Below are positions 24,787-34,220 of a stretch of DNA of 64,000 nt, one piece after another; position 1 is the stretch's first letter; the number at the start of each line of letters is the position of its first letter. The stretch lies in assembly GCA_965231925.1 (NCBI GenBank), contig OZ246894.1, positions 3,596,001 through 3,660,000 of the forward strand, given 5' to 3'. The DNA comes from Poriferisodalis sp965231925 (lineage in GTDB: Bacteria; Actinomycetota; Acidimicrobiia; Acidimicrobiales; Poriferisodalaceae). A program made the position numbers and the translations under genes. A model generated the notes under the pieces. The model was not told the origin of the DNA. It saw only the letters and a program-made list of their open reading frames with translations, and made no database searches.

Positions 24787-26097
24787 GTGCTGCGCCGCAC
24801 GGTCTATGACCGCGAGATCCTGCTGCTCGCTGTTCCGGCGTTCGGCGCACTGATCGCCGAACCGCTGTACGTCGTCACCGACACGGCGATCGTGGGCAGG
24901 CTCGGCACGCCCGAGCTGGCAGGGCTTGCGATCGCTTCGGCCGTCCTGCTGAGCGCCCACGCAGCGTTGATCTTCCTGGCCTACGGCACGACCGGGCTGG
25001 TGGGTCGGCTCGTGGGTGCCGGTGCTCCGCAGAGAGCCGCCGAACAAGGCATCGCCGGCATGTGGCTTTCGGTCGGCTTGGGCATCGCTGTCAGCTTGGG
25101 CATGTGGGCCGGCTCGGGATGGCTCGTGGGCCTGTTCGACCCGACTCCCGAAGTCGCCGATCTGGCACTCACCTACTTGCGGATCAGCCTCATCGGCTTC
25201 ACTGCGCTGCTGGCGGCAATGGCCGCTACCGGCTACCTGCGGGGCGCGCAGGACACGATCACACCCCTCATCGTGGCGGTGGCGTCCGCTATCGCAAATC
25301 TTCTCATCGAGCTCGTGCTGGTGTTCGAGCTCGACATGGGCATCGCCGGCTCGGCATGGTCGACCGTGATTGCCCAATGGGCAGCGGCAATCGCCTTCGC
25401 CTTCGCCGTTCGCCGTCGCACGCGGGCCGTCGGTGCCTCGTTGCGGCTCGTAGCGGCCGCAGCCCGCCGTTATGCCCGTGTCGGGCTGCAGATGTTCGCT
25501 CGCACCAGTGCGCTGCGGGGCTCGTTCGTGCTGGCGGCCGTGTTTGCCTCGCGCATCGGGACCACCGAGGTGGCATCGCACCAGATCGGCGCCGAGATCT
25601 GGGCGCTGCTGGCCCTGGCGCTCGATGCGGTCGCCATCGCGGGCCAGGCCATGGTGGCCAAGGAACTGGGCGCCGGCCGACCCGAGGTGGCTCGCGCAGC
25701 CAGCGTCCGGATGATCGGCATGAGCCTCCAGCTCAGCTTCGTGTTCGGTCTGGTGCTCGTCGTGCTGCGCGGGCCGCTGGCATCGATCTTCAGCACCGAC
25801 CCCGAGGTGGTCTCCCTCGGCGGGTTCATCCTGCTGTTCGTGGCGGCCATGCAACCGGTCAATGCCGCCGCGTTCGCCTTCGACGGCATCTTCATCGGCG
25901 CCGGCGACCTGGGCTTTCTGGCACGGGCGATGATCGGTGCCGCAGCGGGCTTCGCAATCGTCGGCGGGACGGTGCACCTGCTGGACTTCGGAATCGGATG
26001 GCTCTGGGCGGCCCTCATCGCGTTCATGTGCTTTCGCGTCGCGCCGCAGTGGATCCGCTTCCGAGGCGACGCGTGGCTCCGCACAGGCGAGGGCTGA
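24787..26097 (+). CDS. MATE-family (DinF-like) efflux protein
   Basis: A 436-residue, 12-helix membrane protein starting at GTG 24787. It has the MATE repeat pattern: AVPAFGALIAEPLYVVTDTAIVG, and in the second half ALALDAVAIAGQAMVAKELG. LEGTPELAGL-type loops and the ATGYLRGAQDTITPL segment are typical of the DinF branch. These antiporters export cationic drugs or metabolites in exchange for Na+ or H+. It follows the sugar dehydrogenase by 49 bases on the same strand and converges on the methyltransferase gene. Confidence 0.92.
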   Translation: MLRRTVYDREILLLAVPAFGALIAEPLYVVTDTAIVGRLGTPELAGLAIASAVLLSAHAALIFLAYGTTGLVGRLVGAGAPQRAAEQGIAGMWLSVGLGIAVSLGMWAGSGWLVGLFDPTPEVADLALTYLRISLIGFTALLAAMAATGYLRGAQDTITPLIVAVASAIANLLIELVLVFELDMGIAGSAWSTVIAQWAAAIAFAFAVRRRTRAVGASLRLVAAAARRYARVGLQMFARTSALRGSFVLAAVFASRIGTTEVASHQIGAEIWALLALALDAVAIAGQAMVAKELGAGRPEVARAASVRMIGMSLQLSFVFGLVLVVLRGPLASIFSTDPEVVSLGGFILLFVAAMQPVNAAAFAFDGIFIGAGDLGFLARAMIGAAAGFAIVGGTVHLLDFGIGWLWAALIAFMCFRVAPQWIRFRGDAWLRTGEG

Positions 26098-26147
26098 ACA
26101 CGCGTGTATCGGACTACCTCGAGTTCAACCAGTTCCTTGCGAATCCG

Positions 26148-27356
26148 TCAAGCCGCGTCTTCACGACCTACGGCATATCCGGCGTCGACGCCGAACATCT
26201 GCTGCACCGACTCCGCAATTGCCCGCCCGAGCAGCGGCGGAACCGCGTTGCCGATCTGTTTTGCGATCTTGGTTCTGTTGCCTGCGAACTTGAAGTCGTC
26301 GTCAAATGACTGAAGCCTCGCGCCTTCACGAATCGTTAGTGCACGATCCTGATATGGATGAATGCACTTATTCGATGCAGGATGCACAAAATTCACTGTA
26401 ATTGTGACAGAAGGCTCATGCGGTTCAAGCCGTGAATAACATGACGAGAATCCAGAAGTGATCAGGTATTCCGGCACAGAACTGATATTGGAGCCAGAAT
26501 GCTTGATGATCTCTAACATCCGGCTGGAGTGAGCAGTAGCCACATGCCATTCGAGCTGTGTAGAGCGCAATCGTCGCTGCTCCTGATACATAGTTAGAGG
26601 CTGGCAAGAATACGTATCGACTTGCTCGCCCGCTGACAAGCGAGGAAGGTCGCCAATTGCCTCCATCACCGTCACGGCATGCGGAAGATCTGCAGTGTGA
26701 TCTCCCAAGAGCGACACTATGCCGCCGTTCTCAGCAGGCGCCAGTATTCGATGTCGTTCGCGTAACCCAATGGTCCGAAAAACGCCTGCGTGCGTGGGTT
26801 GCGGGAATCTGAGAGTCACGCCTGCCTGAGCCCCAATCAAGATGAGACGTTCGCGCTTCTGAGGTACTCCGAAGTGCGCTGCGTTAAGCACTCTCCAGTC
26901 CACATCGTAACCAAGATCGGAGAAGCAATTCTCCATCTGCTCTATGGTCGTACCATTCTTATAGGTAGCGAGGCCTACAACATTCTCCATGACAAATACA
27001 GCCGGCCGAAAATAGTTGACATACGCTGCGAACTCTTCGAACAAGCTGTTGCGAGGATCGTCCTCGGTCATTGAGCGAAACGGCCTGATCGACGAGAAGC
27101 CTTGGCACGGTGGGCCTCCGACGATGACATCAACCTCACCTCGCGCTAGGCCAGTCTGCTCAGCAACGACACCGAGTCGCACCTGCCGGATGTCGTCAGT
27201 GAACGTCACCGCTCGAGGATGATTCAAGCGGAAGGTTTCGATGGCCTCGGGGAGCATGTCAATGCCGTACACGACCTCGAAGGCTCCCGTATCCTCGAAA
27301 CCCTTCGAGAATCCTCCGGTGCCAGAGAACAGATCCATGATCTTTAGCGGGGCCAT
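26148..27356 (-). CDS. C5 cytosine DNA methyltransferase (R-M unit 1)
   Basis: A 402-residue C5-methyltransferase: motif I DLFSGTGGFSKGF (residues 8-20), motif IV GGPPCQGFSS with catalytic C84, motif VI ENV (124-126), motif VIII-like PQKRERLILIG, and the C-terminal RLQSFDDDFKFAG...QIGNAVPPLL of motifs IX-X. It transfers a methyl group from SAM to position 5 of cytosine in an unknown target. It is read divergently from the HTH-endonuclease fusion, with a 66-base shared promoter region. The codon use is somewhat more AT-rich than the core genes. Confidence 0.93.
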   Translation of the reverse strand: MAPLKIMDLFSGTGGFSKGFEDTGAFEVVYGIDMLPEAIETFRLNHPRAVTFTDDIRQVRLGVVAEQTGLARGEVDVIVGGPPCQGFSSIRPFRSMTEDDPRNSLFEEFAAYVNYFRPAVFVMENVVGLATYKNGTTIEQMENCFSDLGYDVDWRVLNAAHFGVPQKRERLILIGAQAGVTLRFPQPTHAGVFRTIGLRERHRILAPAENGGIVSLLGDHTADLPHAVTVMEAIGDLPRLSAGEQVDTYSCQPLTMYQEQRRLRSTQLEWHVATAHSSRMLEIIKHSGSNISSVPEYLITSGFSSCYSRLEPHEPSVTITVNFVHPASNKCIHPYQDRALTIREGARLQSFDDDFKFAGNRTKIAKQIGNAVPPLLGRAIAESVQQMFGVDAGYAVGREDAA

Positions 27357-27387
27357 TGCGCCTACCTTGCCACCGAGTCGTCGCGGG

Positions 27388-27411
27388 TCGGCGAGACTAT
27401 AGTCTCGCCGA
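27388..27411. promoter_or_regulatory. 24-bp perfect palindrome, putative R-M operator
   Basis: The half-site TCGGCGAGACTA is followed directly by its exact reverse complement. The centre contains TATAGT on both strands, which can serve as a -10 box for both divergent genes (starts at 27356 and 27423). A bound dimer would block both promoters. The HTH domain of the endonuclease fusion is the obvious candidate binder. Confidence 0.75.
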
Positions 27412-27422
27412 GTCCGGTACGG

Positions 27423-28364
27423 GTGGACTTAAGCCCGACCACTGACCCCAACATCATGGCTGTGACACCCAGTGCTGACGACGAGGAGGCCGAGACCGCC
27501 CGCGCCGTTGCGCGCGCAGTCGGCACTGTGGTGAGCAGCCTGCGCGATCAGCGAGGCTGGTCGCTGGCCGAACTTGCAGACGAGGCTGGAAAGCACCGCA
27601 CCCACCTCGGTCTCGTCGAGCGCGGTGAGCGCCATGTGAGTGTCGAGTCGGCGTATCGGCTCGCCAGGGCGCTGGGATTGTCACTGACTGAACTCGTCAA
27701 CATGGCCGAAACGAACGCGGCCGGTGGAGACCTGCCCGTTCGCCTTCCAGCACGAACGCCGCCGCCGGATGCAGCACGCAATGCCGACAGCGTCAGCACT
27801 ACGTCCGGGCTCGGCGAAACATGGATTGTGAGGGCGATCACGAACACCTACCGAAGGTTGGATCTGATCGACGAGCAGTTGATCAACGCCGGCACCCAAC
27901 CGCTCGCAGAGATCATCGAGCTCGCAAACCTCTCCGCCATGATCGGCAATCTCCTGCGCTCAGCCCTCGCGGATGCGTCGGAGGGCGGATACCGAAGCAA
28001 TGATCCGCACAAGTATCCCGATCTCGTATCCGAGTCAGATCGAGGGTCAGACCTGGAGATCAAGGTCGCGCTTGAAACAAACATGCCCAAGGGTCATCTG
28101 CCAAAGCCGGGCCAGCACCTCATTTTCCGCTACGTGCTCGGCGGCCGCCGAGGGGAGTATGTCCGCGGCCAGCGAGGCAACGTCGTATGGATCTGGGAAG
28201 CGCGCCTCGGCAACCTCAGTGCCATCGACTTCGCTGAATCGAACACTGCGAGGGATTCCGGCAAGACCGCCGTCATCAGAGCACGCGTCCTTGACGAGAT
28301 GGCGTGCGTCTACTACGACCACCGCTTCTTGCCATACGCGAGACCTCGCACCGGACACGAGTGA
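27423..28364 (+). CDS. HTH-restriction endonuclease fusion (R-M unit 1)
   Basis: A 313-residue protein (GTG 27423; ATG 27456 is an alternative). Residues 33-93 are an XRE helix-turn-helix like those of R-M controller proteins (LRDQRGWSLAELADEAGKHR, LGLVERGERHVSVESAYRLA). The C-terminal half carries P199-D200 and E212-I-K214 (YPDLVSESDRGSDLEIKVAL), a PD-(D/E)xK nuclease core, followed by KGHLPKPGQHLIFRYVL. It is divergent from a C5 methyltransferase, so I infer a type II R-M system in which controller and endonuclease are one protein. I cannot name the target; similarity to the ScaI-type family is only a recollection. Confidence 0.75.
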   Translation: MDLSPTTDPNIMAVTPSADDEEAETARAVARAVGTVVSSLRDQRGWSLAELADEAGKHRTHLGLVERGERHVSVESAYRLARALGLSLTELVNMAETNAAGGDLPVRLPARTPPPDAARNADSVSTTSGLGETWIVRAITNTYRRLDLIDEQLINAGTQPLAEIIELANLSAMIGNLLRSALADASEGGYRSNDPHKYPDLVSESDRGSDLEIKVALETNMPKGHLPKPGQHLIFRYVLGGRRGEYVRGQRGNVVWIWEARLGNLSAIDFAESNTARDSGKTAVIRARVLDEMACVYYDHRFLPYARPRTGHE

Positions 28365-28435
28365 GCTTCGCGGCTGCCGTGCGTGAACCCTTGCGCGAGG
28401 GCCTGACGCCTGCCGTGCACGCGTCCACGGCGAGG

Positions 28436-29653
28436 CTATTTCCGCAGGCGGGCGATCAGACGGTGCTCCTGCTCGACGAATTCGGGCTCGGTGCCATTGT
28501 GGGCACGCATCGCGGGAAGGACCTTGCGGTGGATGCCCATGCCGCGTGCGTCGACGTATCCGTAGTCGCGCATCACATTCACGAGCATCTGATTGCGCGC
28601 ATAGCGAGCTCCTGACTTCATCGACTCGACTGACACCGAGTTGGGCAGGCGACCGGGACTCGTCACCTCCAAGCGGTCCTCGAAGATCGCCAGCATGATG
28701 TCGGTGCCCGTGATGCTGTAGTCCCGGTGAACGAGCGAGTTGACGAGGAGCTCCCGTACCGCCGACTCTGGATAGTCCCACCTGTCCACGCGGCGTGCGC
28801 CGTCCAGTTCGGCAGTCACCGAGGTAAGTCTGCGCACGAAGTCGACGGCCCGATCTACCAGTCCGCCCTCATAGACGGTTCCGTCCGCACCGGCCCACGG
28901 CACCAGCGGGCCTCGGATGACCTCGTCGGCTCGCGTCGCGTAGTCCTGTTCGGTTCCGGGATAACAGATAGCGCGAATGCCCGATTGCGGCACGAATCGC
29001 CCCACGTCGGTTCCGAACAGCAGCATGCCGTCAACGGTGGCGTAGATCTGGCCGGAGACTTCGACGATGAACTCCACATTGCGCAGCAGTACCGAGAACT
29101 CATCGGAGTTTCGTGGAGGCAGTTCGTCGTCACCGCAGATGCGTGTGAAGTAGTCCAGCAGCCTCCGTTGGTCAAGATGCTCCGCACTTGTTCCCAGCAC
29201 CGGTTTGAGACCGTAGAGAAGGCGGCCCGACTGCTGGAACAGTCGCTCCTCTTCGTCCCGTGTTGCATCGCGAGTCGTCGAGCCCACCCGAATCTTGGTG
29301 ACCCAATGCGATCCCTGCCGTGCCCGATACGGCTTGTCCGGCGCGTTCGCCGGAACGCTCACAATGCCGACGACACCCTCTGGTGCCCTCGCCGTCTGCC
29401 ACGACGGAATCACAGCAGGCTCGAGCAGGTCGCGGGCGGCCTGCATCACCCACTCCTCCACTCTGCGCGGCTCGCGCGTCAGCCCCGAGACGGTGCCGTC
29501 GTCTTCGACGCCGAGCAGGACGCGACCGCCTTCGTGGTTCAGCAACGCCGCGATTTCGGCGGCCAGCTGGGCCGGATGGATGTCGTCGCGCTTGTACTCA
29601 ACAAACGAGTTCTCACCGCCGCCGAGCACCTCACTGAGATCGTTCGGATTCAT
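28436..29653 (-). CDS. AlbA_2/Schlafen-type ATP-binding protein 1
   Basis: A 405-residue protein. The N-terminal ~130 residues are the AlbA_2 (Schlafen AAA_4-like) domain: SFVEYKRDDIHPAQLAAEIA, then EGGRVLLGVEDDGTVSGL. The C-terminal part has the HATPase_c_4 layout (PESAVRELLVNSLVHRDYSI...LEVTSPGRLPNSVSVE). Such proteins are widespread, poorly characterised, and recur in defence regions. Its start overlaps the gatB stop by four bases (ATGA), so it is the last gene of the gat operon, an unusual place. Its relation to the second AlbA_2 protein beyond gatC is worth noting. Confidence 0.8.
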   Translation of the reverse strand: MNPNDLSEVLGGGENSFVEYKRDDIHPAQLAAEIAALLNHEGGRVLLGVEDDGTVSGLTREPRRVEEWVMQAARDLLEPAVIPSWQTARAPEGVVGIVSVPANAPDKPYRARQGSHWVTKIRVGSTTRDATRDEEERLFQQSGRLLYGLKPVLGTSAEHLDQRRLLDYFTRICGDDELPPRNSDEFSVLLRNVEFIVEVSGQIYATVDGMLLFGTDVGRFVPQSGIRAICYPGTEQDYATRADEVIRGPLVPWAGADGTVYEGGLVDRAVDFVRRLTSVTAELDGARRVDRWDYPESAVRELLVNSLVHRDYSITGTDIMLAIFEDRLEVTSPGRLPNSVSVESMKSGARYARNQMLVNVMRDYGYVDARGMGIHRKVLPAMRAHNGTEPEFVEQEHRLIARLRK

Positions 29654-31092
29654 CGGACCATTCCGTCGCGGCGTTGGGCGAGCAGCTGGTTGACGGCCTT
29701 GCCGTCGGCTTGGCCGCGGGTGGCCTTCATCACTGCTCCCACGAACACGCCCGCCACCTTGGCTTCACCCGCGCAGAACTTCTGCCAGGCCTCAGGGTTG
29801 TCGGCGATGGCTTGGTCCACCAGCGTCTCCAGCTCGCTGGAGTCCATGGCCTCAAAGCCGAGCTCGGCGGCGATGGCGTCGGGGTCGGCATTGCCGTCGT
29901 GTGCCCGCTCGCACATGACGCCGAGGACGGTCTTGGCCTGTGTCGCCGTGAGCTGCCCCGCTGCCTCCATCTGGACCAGCGACGCCAGCTGCGTCGCATC
30001 AAGCAGCTCGGCCCCGTCGAGGGCGAGGTTCTGCACGGCGTGCATCACCGTGCGGTTCGCGTCGGCACCAGCGCCGACTGCGTCCAGCACCAGCGAGGCC
30101 AAACCGCGGTTCACTATGATTTGCGCGTCATGGAGATCAGCACCCAGCTCGCCGAGGCGTTCGCGCTGGGCGGCGGGCAGTGCGGGCATGGCAGCACGGA
30201 CTCGGGAGATCCATTCAGGATCGGGCGCGAGCGGCACCAGGTCGGGCTCGGGGAAATAGCGGTAGTCGTCGGCTTCTTCCTTGGACCGCAGCGAGTGGGT
30301 GCGGCCGTCAGTGGACCAGTGACGGGTCTCCTGGATCGGCTGCTCGCCGGATTGGTACAGCCCGATGTGGCGACGGGCCTCGTAGTCGATGGCGTTGCGC
30401 AGCGAACGCAGCGAGTTGACGTTCTTGACCTCGCACCGGGTGCGCAACTCATCCGAGCCGGCGGGCCGCACGCTGATGTTCGCATCGACGCGCATCGAGC
30501 CTTCCTCGAGGCGGGCGTCGGATGCGCCGAGCGCTAGCAGGATCGCCCGTAACTCCTCGACATAGGCACTGGCCTCGGCCGCCGAACCGATGTCCGGCCG
30601 TGAAACGATCTCCAGCAGCGGCGTGCCTGCGCGGTTGTAGTCCACGAGCGCGCCGACGGCTCCGTGGATGCGGCCGTCTGCGCCCCCCAGGTGCGTCGTC
30701 TTGCCAGCGTCTTCTTCCAGATGCGCCCGCTCGATGCCGACCCGGTTCGCTCCGGGCACATCCAGCCAGCCGTCGGAACAGATCGGCTGGTCGTACTGGC
30801 TGACCTGGTAGTCCTTCGGCATGTCGGGGTAGAAGTAGTTCTTGCGGTGGAAGATCGACGGCCGGATCTCGCAGTTGAGCGCGAGCCCCACCGCAATGGC
30901 CAGTTCGACGGCGCGGCGGTTCAGCACGGGCAACGAGCCGGGCAGGCCCAGGCAGACCGGCGTGACGTTGGTGTTCGGCTCATCGCCGAAGCGACTGGGC
31001 GCAGCGGAGAACAGCTTCGTGTCGGTTGCCAGCTCGACGTGGACTTCGAGGCCCACGACGGTCTCCCATTCGGGCGCCACTCTCGCCATCAC
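29650..31092 (-). CDS. gatB: Asp/Glu-tRNA amidotransferase subunit B
   Basis: A 480-residue GatB, the kinase/amidotransferase subunit that phosphorylates Glu-tRNA(Gln) or Asp-tRNA(Asn) and swaps the phosphate for ammonia channelled from GatA. The start WETVVGLEVHVEL, NTNVTPVCLGLPGSLPVLN, YPDMPKDYQVSQYDQP and the C-terminal YqeY-like tail (LDAVGAGADANRTVMH...FVGAVMKATRGQADGKAVNQLL) are all intact. It overlaps gatA by four bases. Confidence 0.97.
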   Translation of the reverse strand: MMARVAPEWETVVGLEVHVELATDTKLFSAAPSRFGDEPNTNVTPVCLGLPGSLPVLNRRAVELAIAVGLALNCEIRPSIFHRKNYFYPDMPKDYQVSQYDQPICSDGWLDVPGANRVGIERAHLEEDAGKTTHLGGADGRIHGAVGALVDYNRAGTPLLEIVSRPDIGSAAEASAYVEELRAILLALGASDARLEEGSMRVDANISVRPAGSDELRTRCEVKNVNSLRSLRNAIDYEARRHIGLYQSGEQPIQETRHWSTDGRTHSLRSKEEADDYRYFPEPDLVPLAPDPEWISRVRAAMPALPAAQRERLGELGADLHDAQIIVNRGLASLVLDAVGAGADANRTVMHAVQNLALDGAELLDATQLASLVQMEAAGQLTATQAKTVLGVMCERAHDGNADPDAIAAELGFEAMDSSELETLVDQAIADNPEAWQKFCAGEAKVAGVFVGAVMKATRGQADGKAVNQLLAQRRDGMVR

Positions 31093-32633
31093 GCACCTCC
31101 CGACGTGCCGCCGGCCGCCATCTGCGGTGCCGGAAGCGGCGGCGCGGCACGCTCCAGCGCTGCGGCGACCGTCAACATCGTCTCCTCGCCGAGGGCCGGT
31201 GCCAAAATTTGCACGCCCACCGGCAAGTCATCCGTGCCCGTGCCGAACGGCACCGACATGGCCGGATCGCCGGAGAGATTTGACGGGATCGTGCAGGTGT
31301 CGCAGCGGTACATCGTCATGGGATCAGAACGCTCGCCGAAGCGGAAGGCCACGCACGGCGAGGTGGGCGAGAGCAGCACGTCATAGTCGGCGTAGACAGC
31401 GTCGAAGTCGCGCCGGGTCAGCATGCGCACCCGTTGAGCCTTGCCGTAGTAGGCGTCGTAGTAGCCGGCGCTGAGGGCGAAGGTTCCCAGCATGATGCGC
31501 GCCTTGACCTCGTCCCCGAAGCCGGCCCTTCGGGTCAACCGGTTCATCTCCTCCACGTCGGCACCGTTGATACGCAACCCGTAGCGCGTGCCGTCGTAGC
31601 GCGCCAAGTTGCTTGAGGCCTCCGCAGGCGCGATCAGGTAATACGCAGTGAGGCCGTAGGTGACCGCAGGCACCGAGACCCGACCGACCGATGCCCCTGC
31701 GTCGGCCAGCGCGTCGGCCGCTTCAAGCACCCGTTCTGTCACGTCGGTATCGATCCCGTCCAGCACCTCGCTCGCTGCATCCCCGATCACTGGGCCACCA
31801 GTCGCGGAGGCACCGTTCGAAACACCATTGCGGCCGCCCCCGGTCAGCTCGGCGACGACACCCACCCGCAGACCTTCGACACCTCGCTCCAAGGCGGCGT
31901 CGAAGTCGGGCGCGGATGTGGGGATGGACGTGCTGTCAGCCGGATCGTGGCCGCTGATGACGCCCAGTGCGAGCGCCGCATCGGCGACATCGGCCGCAAA
32001 CGGGCCGATCTGGTCGAACGAGCTGGCGAAGGCCACGAGGCCGTAGCGGCTGACCCGTCCGTACGTGGGCTTGATGCCGACGATGCCGCACAGCGCAGCG
32101 GGTTGCCGGATGGAGCCGCCGGTGTCCGATCCCAGCGCCAGAGGCGCGAACCCAGCGGCGACCGCCGCAGCCGAGCCCCCGCTGGAGCCGCCGGGCACCC
32201 GGGTCAAGTCGTAGGGGTTGCGTGTGGGACCGAATGCCGAGTGCTCAGTGGAGCTGCCCATCGCGAACTCGTCGAGGTTGGTCTTGCCGACCATCACCGC
32301 GCCGGCGGCCGTCATGGCCTGCACCACCGTGGCGTCGTAGGGCGGCGACCACGTCTCGAGCATGCGAGACGAGCACGTGGTCGGCACGCCGCGGGTGCAC
32401 ATGTTGTCCTTGAAGGCGATGGGAACGCCTGCCAGCGGACCCGGATCACGGCCTTGGGAGACGGCTGCGTCGATGGCCGCTGCCGCGGCACGGGCCTGCT
32501 CGGCGGTCACGGTGTTGAACGCGTGAACGTCGCCGTCGTGAGCCTCGATACGACCGAGGTATTCCTCCACAACGTCGGCGGCACGTCGGTTGCCGGAGCG
32601 GACGTCGCTGGCAATGGCACGTGCCGTGTTCAT
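31089..32633 (-). CDS. gatA: Asp/Glu-tRNA amidotransferase subunit A
   Basis: A 514-residue amidase-signature protein that frees ammonia from glutamine for GatB. The Lys of the Ser-cisSer-Lys triad is in PIAFKDNMCTRGVPTTC and the serines in GGSSGGSAAAVAAGFAPLAL and GSDTGGSIRQPAALCGIVG. An insertion of about 25 Gly/Ala/Ser-rich residues (TGGGRNGVSNGASATGGPVI) sits mid-protein. ATG 32633 is preferred; an ATG eight codons upstream (32657) is in frame. It follows gatC by 83 bases. Confidence 0.96.
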   Translation of the reverse strand: MNTARAIASDVRSGNRRAADVVEEYLGRIEAHDGDVHAFNTVTAEQARAAAAAIDAAVSQGRDPGPLAGVPIAFKDNMCTRGVPTTCSSRMLETWSPPYDATVVQAMTAAGAVMVGKTNLDEFAMGSSTEHSAFGPTRNPYDLTRVPGGSSGGSAAAVAAGFAPLALGSDTGGSIRQPAALCGIVGIKPTYGRVSRYGLVAFASSFDQIGPFAADVADAALALGVISGHDPADSTSIPTSAPDFDAALERGVEGLRVGVVAELTGGGRNGVSNGASATGGPVIGDAASEVLDGIDTDVTERVLEAADALADAGASVGRVSVPAVTYGLTAYYLIAPAEASSNLARYDGTRYGLRINGADVEEMNRLTRRAGFGDEVKARIMLGTFALSAGYYDAYYGKAQRVRMLTRRDFDAVYADYDVLLSPTSPCVAFRFGERSDPMTMYRCDTCTIPSNLSGDPAMSVPFGTGTDDLPVGVQILAPALGEETMLTVAAALERAAPPLPAPQMAAGGTSGGA

Positions 32634-32716
32634 CGAACGCTCACAAGGCTCGCACATCTCACCGGGCTCATCGACCGACCATGCGCCGAACAGTCGCCGG
32701 GCAGGTCATGTCCGGT

Positions 32717-33028
32717 TCAGGCTTCCTCACCGAGCACCGGCGGAACTTCGAACTGCCCATCTGATGCGGCGGGCGCCTGTTGCAGCACCTCGTCGCGGTC
32801 GACGGGCGAACCAGCGACATCGTCGCGGAACACGTTGCGAAGCGGATAGGGATGTGCGAGCGGCGGCACGTCGGCGAGGTCGAGATCCTCCAGCTCACGA
32901 GCGTGCTCGAGGACGCGTCCAAGGTGGCCCGCGTAGTGATCGATCTCATCGGGGGTCAGCTCGATGCGTGCCAGCCGCGCGACATGCGCCACCTGATCCG
33001 TACTGATCGCAGCCGTCGATTCTCCCAT
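32717..33028 (-). CDS. gatC: Asp/Glu-tRNA amidotransferase subunit C
   Basis: A 103-residue GatC, the small subunit that wraps around GatA and links it to GatB. The pattern DQVAHVARLARIELTPDEI and LRNVFRDDV is standard. It is the first gat gene, 114 bases downstream of a membrane-protein gene on the same strand. Confidence 0.94.
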   Translation of the reverse strand: MGESTAAISTDQVAHVARLARIELTPDEIDHYAGHLGRVLEHARELEDLDLADVPPLAHPYPLRNVFRDDVAGSPVDRDEVLQQAPAASDGQFEVPPVLGEEA

Positions 33029-33142
33029 GACAAGCGGCAGGGTACTGGCACGGTCTCAGCGGGATATTCGCACCGTGATGGCGGCGTGCGCGGACCTTGA
33101 CTACAGGGTCTGCCGACCGCGATGGCGGCGTTTCACACGACT

Positions 33143-34144
33143 TCAGCGAGGAATTCGGCGGCGCCCGGCTTCCGCCAGCATCTCGCCGGGGCGGGTCGGG
33201 CTGAACAGCACACGCGACACCGACAGCACCTGTGCAGTGCCGGGCGTGCGCGGCACCACCTCGACCTGTCCGTTCAAGGCGACGAGCAGCACCGGTCCGA
33301 GCGCGTTGCCGCTGATGTCGATGAGGTCGTCTGCGGAGAGATCGATGTCGGCAGGCGCAGGTCCCAGCGATGCGACATCGGCTCGGCGCAGCAGGAACGG
33401 CTCGCGTGTCGCCATGCGATCGTGCAGCACGAATCCATTGGGGACGAACACGACCCAGCGGCGCGCCAATTGATGCAGCGACCGGAACCCCAGCGCAGCC
33501 GAGGTGAGCCCCGTGAGCGTGGCGGCAACGGCCCAGATCCATTGCTCATTGGCCCACAGCACCGCTGGCGCTGCGATGCCAGCGACGACGGCCGACCACA
33601 CCAACGGGATGGGAGCGATCGCCAGCAGGAACGGAGTGCGCAGCAGCATCCGCCGCTCGTTGCCATAGCTGAGGCCGTCGACCATGGAGTTGCCGGTTTC
33701 GGGCAGCAGCGCAATGGCGGTCACGATGGCGGCGCCTGCGATCGCGGTCGCGGCACGCGGGGCAGCCAGGTCGGCGGCCCAAGCCACCGCGGCCACAACT
33801 GAGCCGATGGCCACACCGACGGAGGCCGGCGCAGCGATGCGGACGACCGTCAATGCCCACGGCCGGCGCACCAGGGTCGCCGTCAGCACGAGCGCCCAAG
33901 CGGCCCACAGTTCCGCGCTCACGATGCGTGCCGATGTCTGCGAGCAGGCACCGAGCGCATCCGCCGCCGCCGCTCCCACGCTCCACGGCATCACCAACCA
34001 CAACAGCCGCATCAGCCACAGCGTCGGATGCGCTCGCAGCGTTGCTCTCACGGGCAGAGTCTCGCCGCTGGAGGGTCCGAACACCCCCCGCTCGGCGTCA
34101 CGGTGGGCCGCCGGGCTTGCGCGACTCGGCCGTGTGTCTCCCAT
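33143..34144 (-). CDS. Predicted multi-helix membrane protein
   Basis: A 333-residue protein of no recognised family. It has about five hydrophobic segments (LMRLLWLVMPWSVGAAAADA, LWAAWALVLTATLV, ASVGVAIGSVVAAVAWAADL, ATAIAGAAIVTAIALL, and PFLLAIAPIPLVWSAVVAGI with WAVAATLTGLTSAALGF). Its C-terminal ~110 residues (VVFVPNGFVLHDRMATREPF...) are soluble and mostly beta, resembling a PH-like domain. It is probably the first gene of the gat transcription unit. Function unknown. Confidence 0.65.
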   Translation of the reverse strand: MGDTRPSRASPAAHRDAERGVFGPSSGETLPVRATLRAHPTLWLMRLLWLVMPWSVGAAAADALGACSQTSARIVSAELWAAWALVLTATLVRRPWALTVVRIAAPASVGVAIGSVVAAVAWAADLAAPRAATAIAGAAIVTAIALLPETGNSMVDGLSYGNERRMLLRTPFLLAIAPIPLVWSAVVAGIAAPAVLWANEQWIWAVAATLTGLTSAALGFRSLHQLARRWVVFVPNGFVLHDRMATREPFLLRRADVASLGPAPADIDLSADDLIDISGNALGPVLLVALNGQVEVVPRTPGTAQVLSVSRVLFSPTRPGEMLAEAGRRRIPR

Positions 34145-34220
34145 ACGTTGGTGTCAATTCACCGAACTCAGCGATCCCCTGAGCCTCGACCAAATGACGG
34201 GGCGATTCAACTTCGCACGT

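Noticed and set aside
24781..25977. Long minus-strand frame opposite the MATE gene
   Set aside because: His/Asp/Gln-rich antisense shadow of a convincing 12-helix protein.
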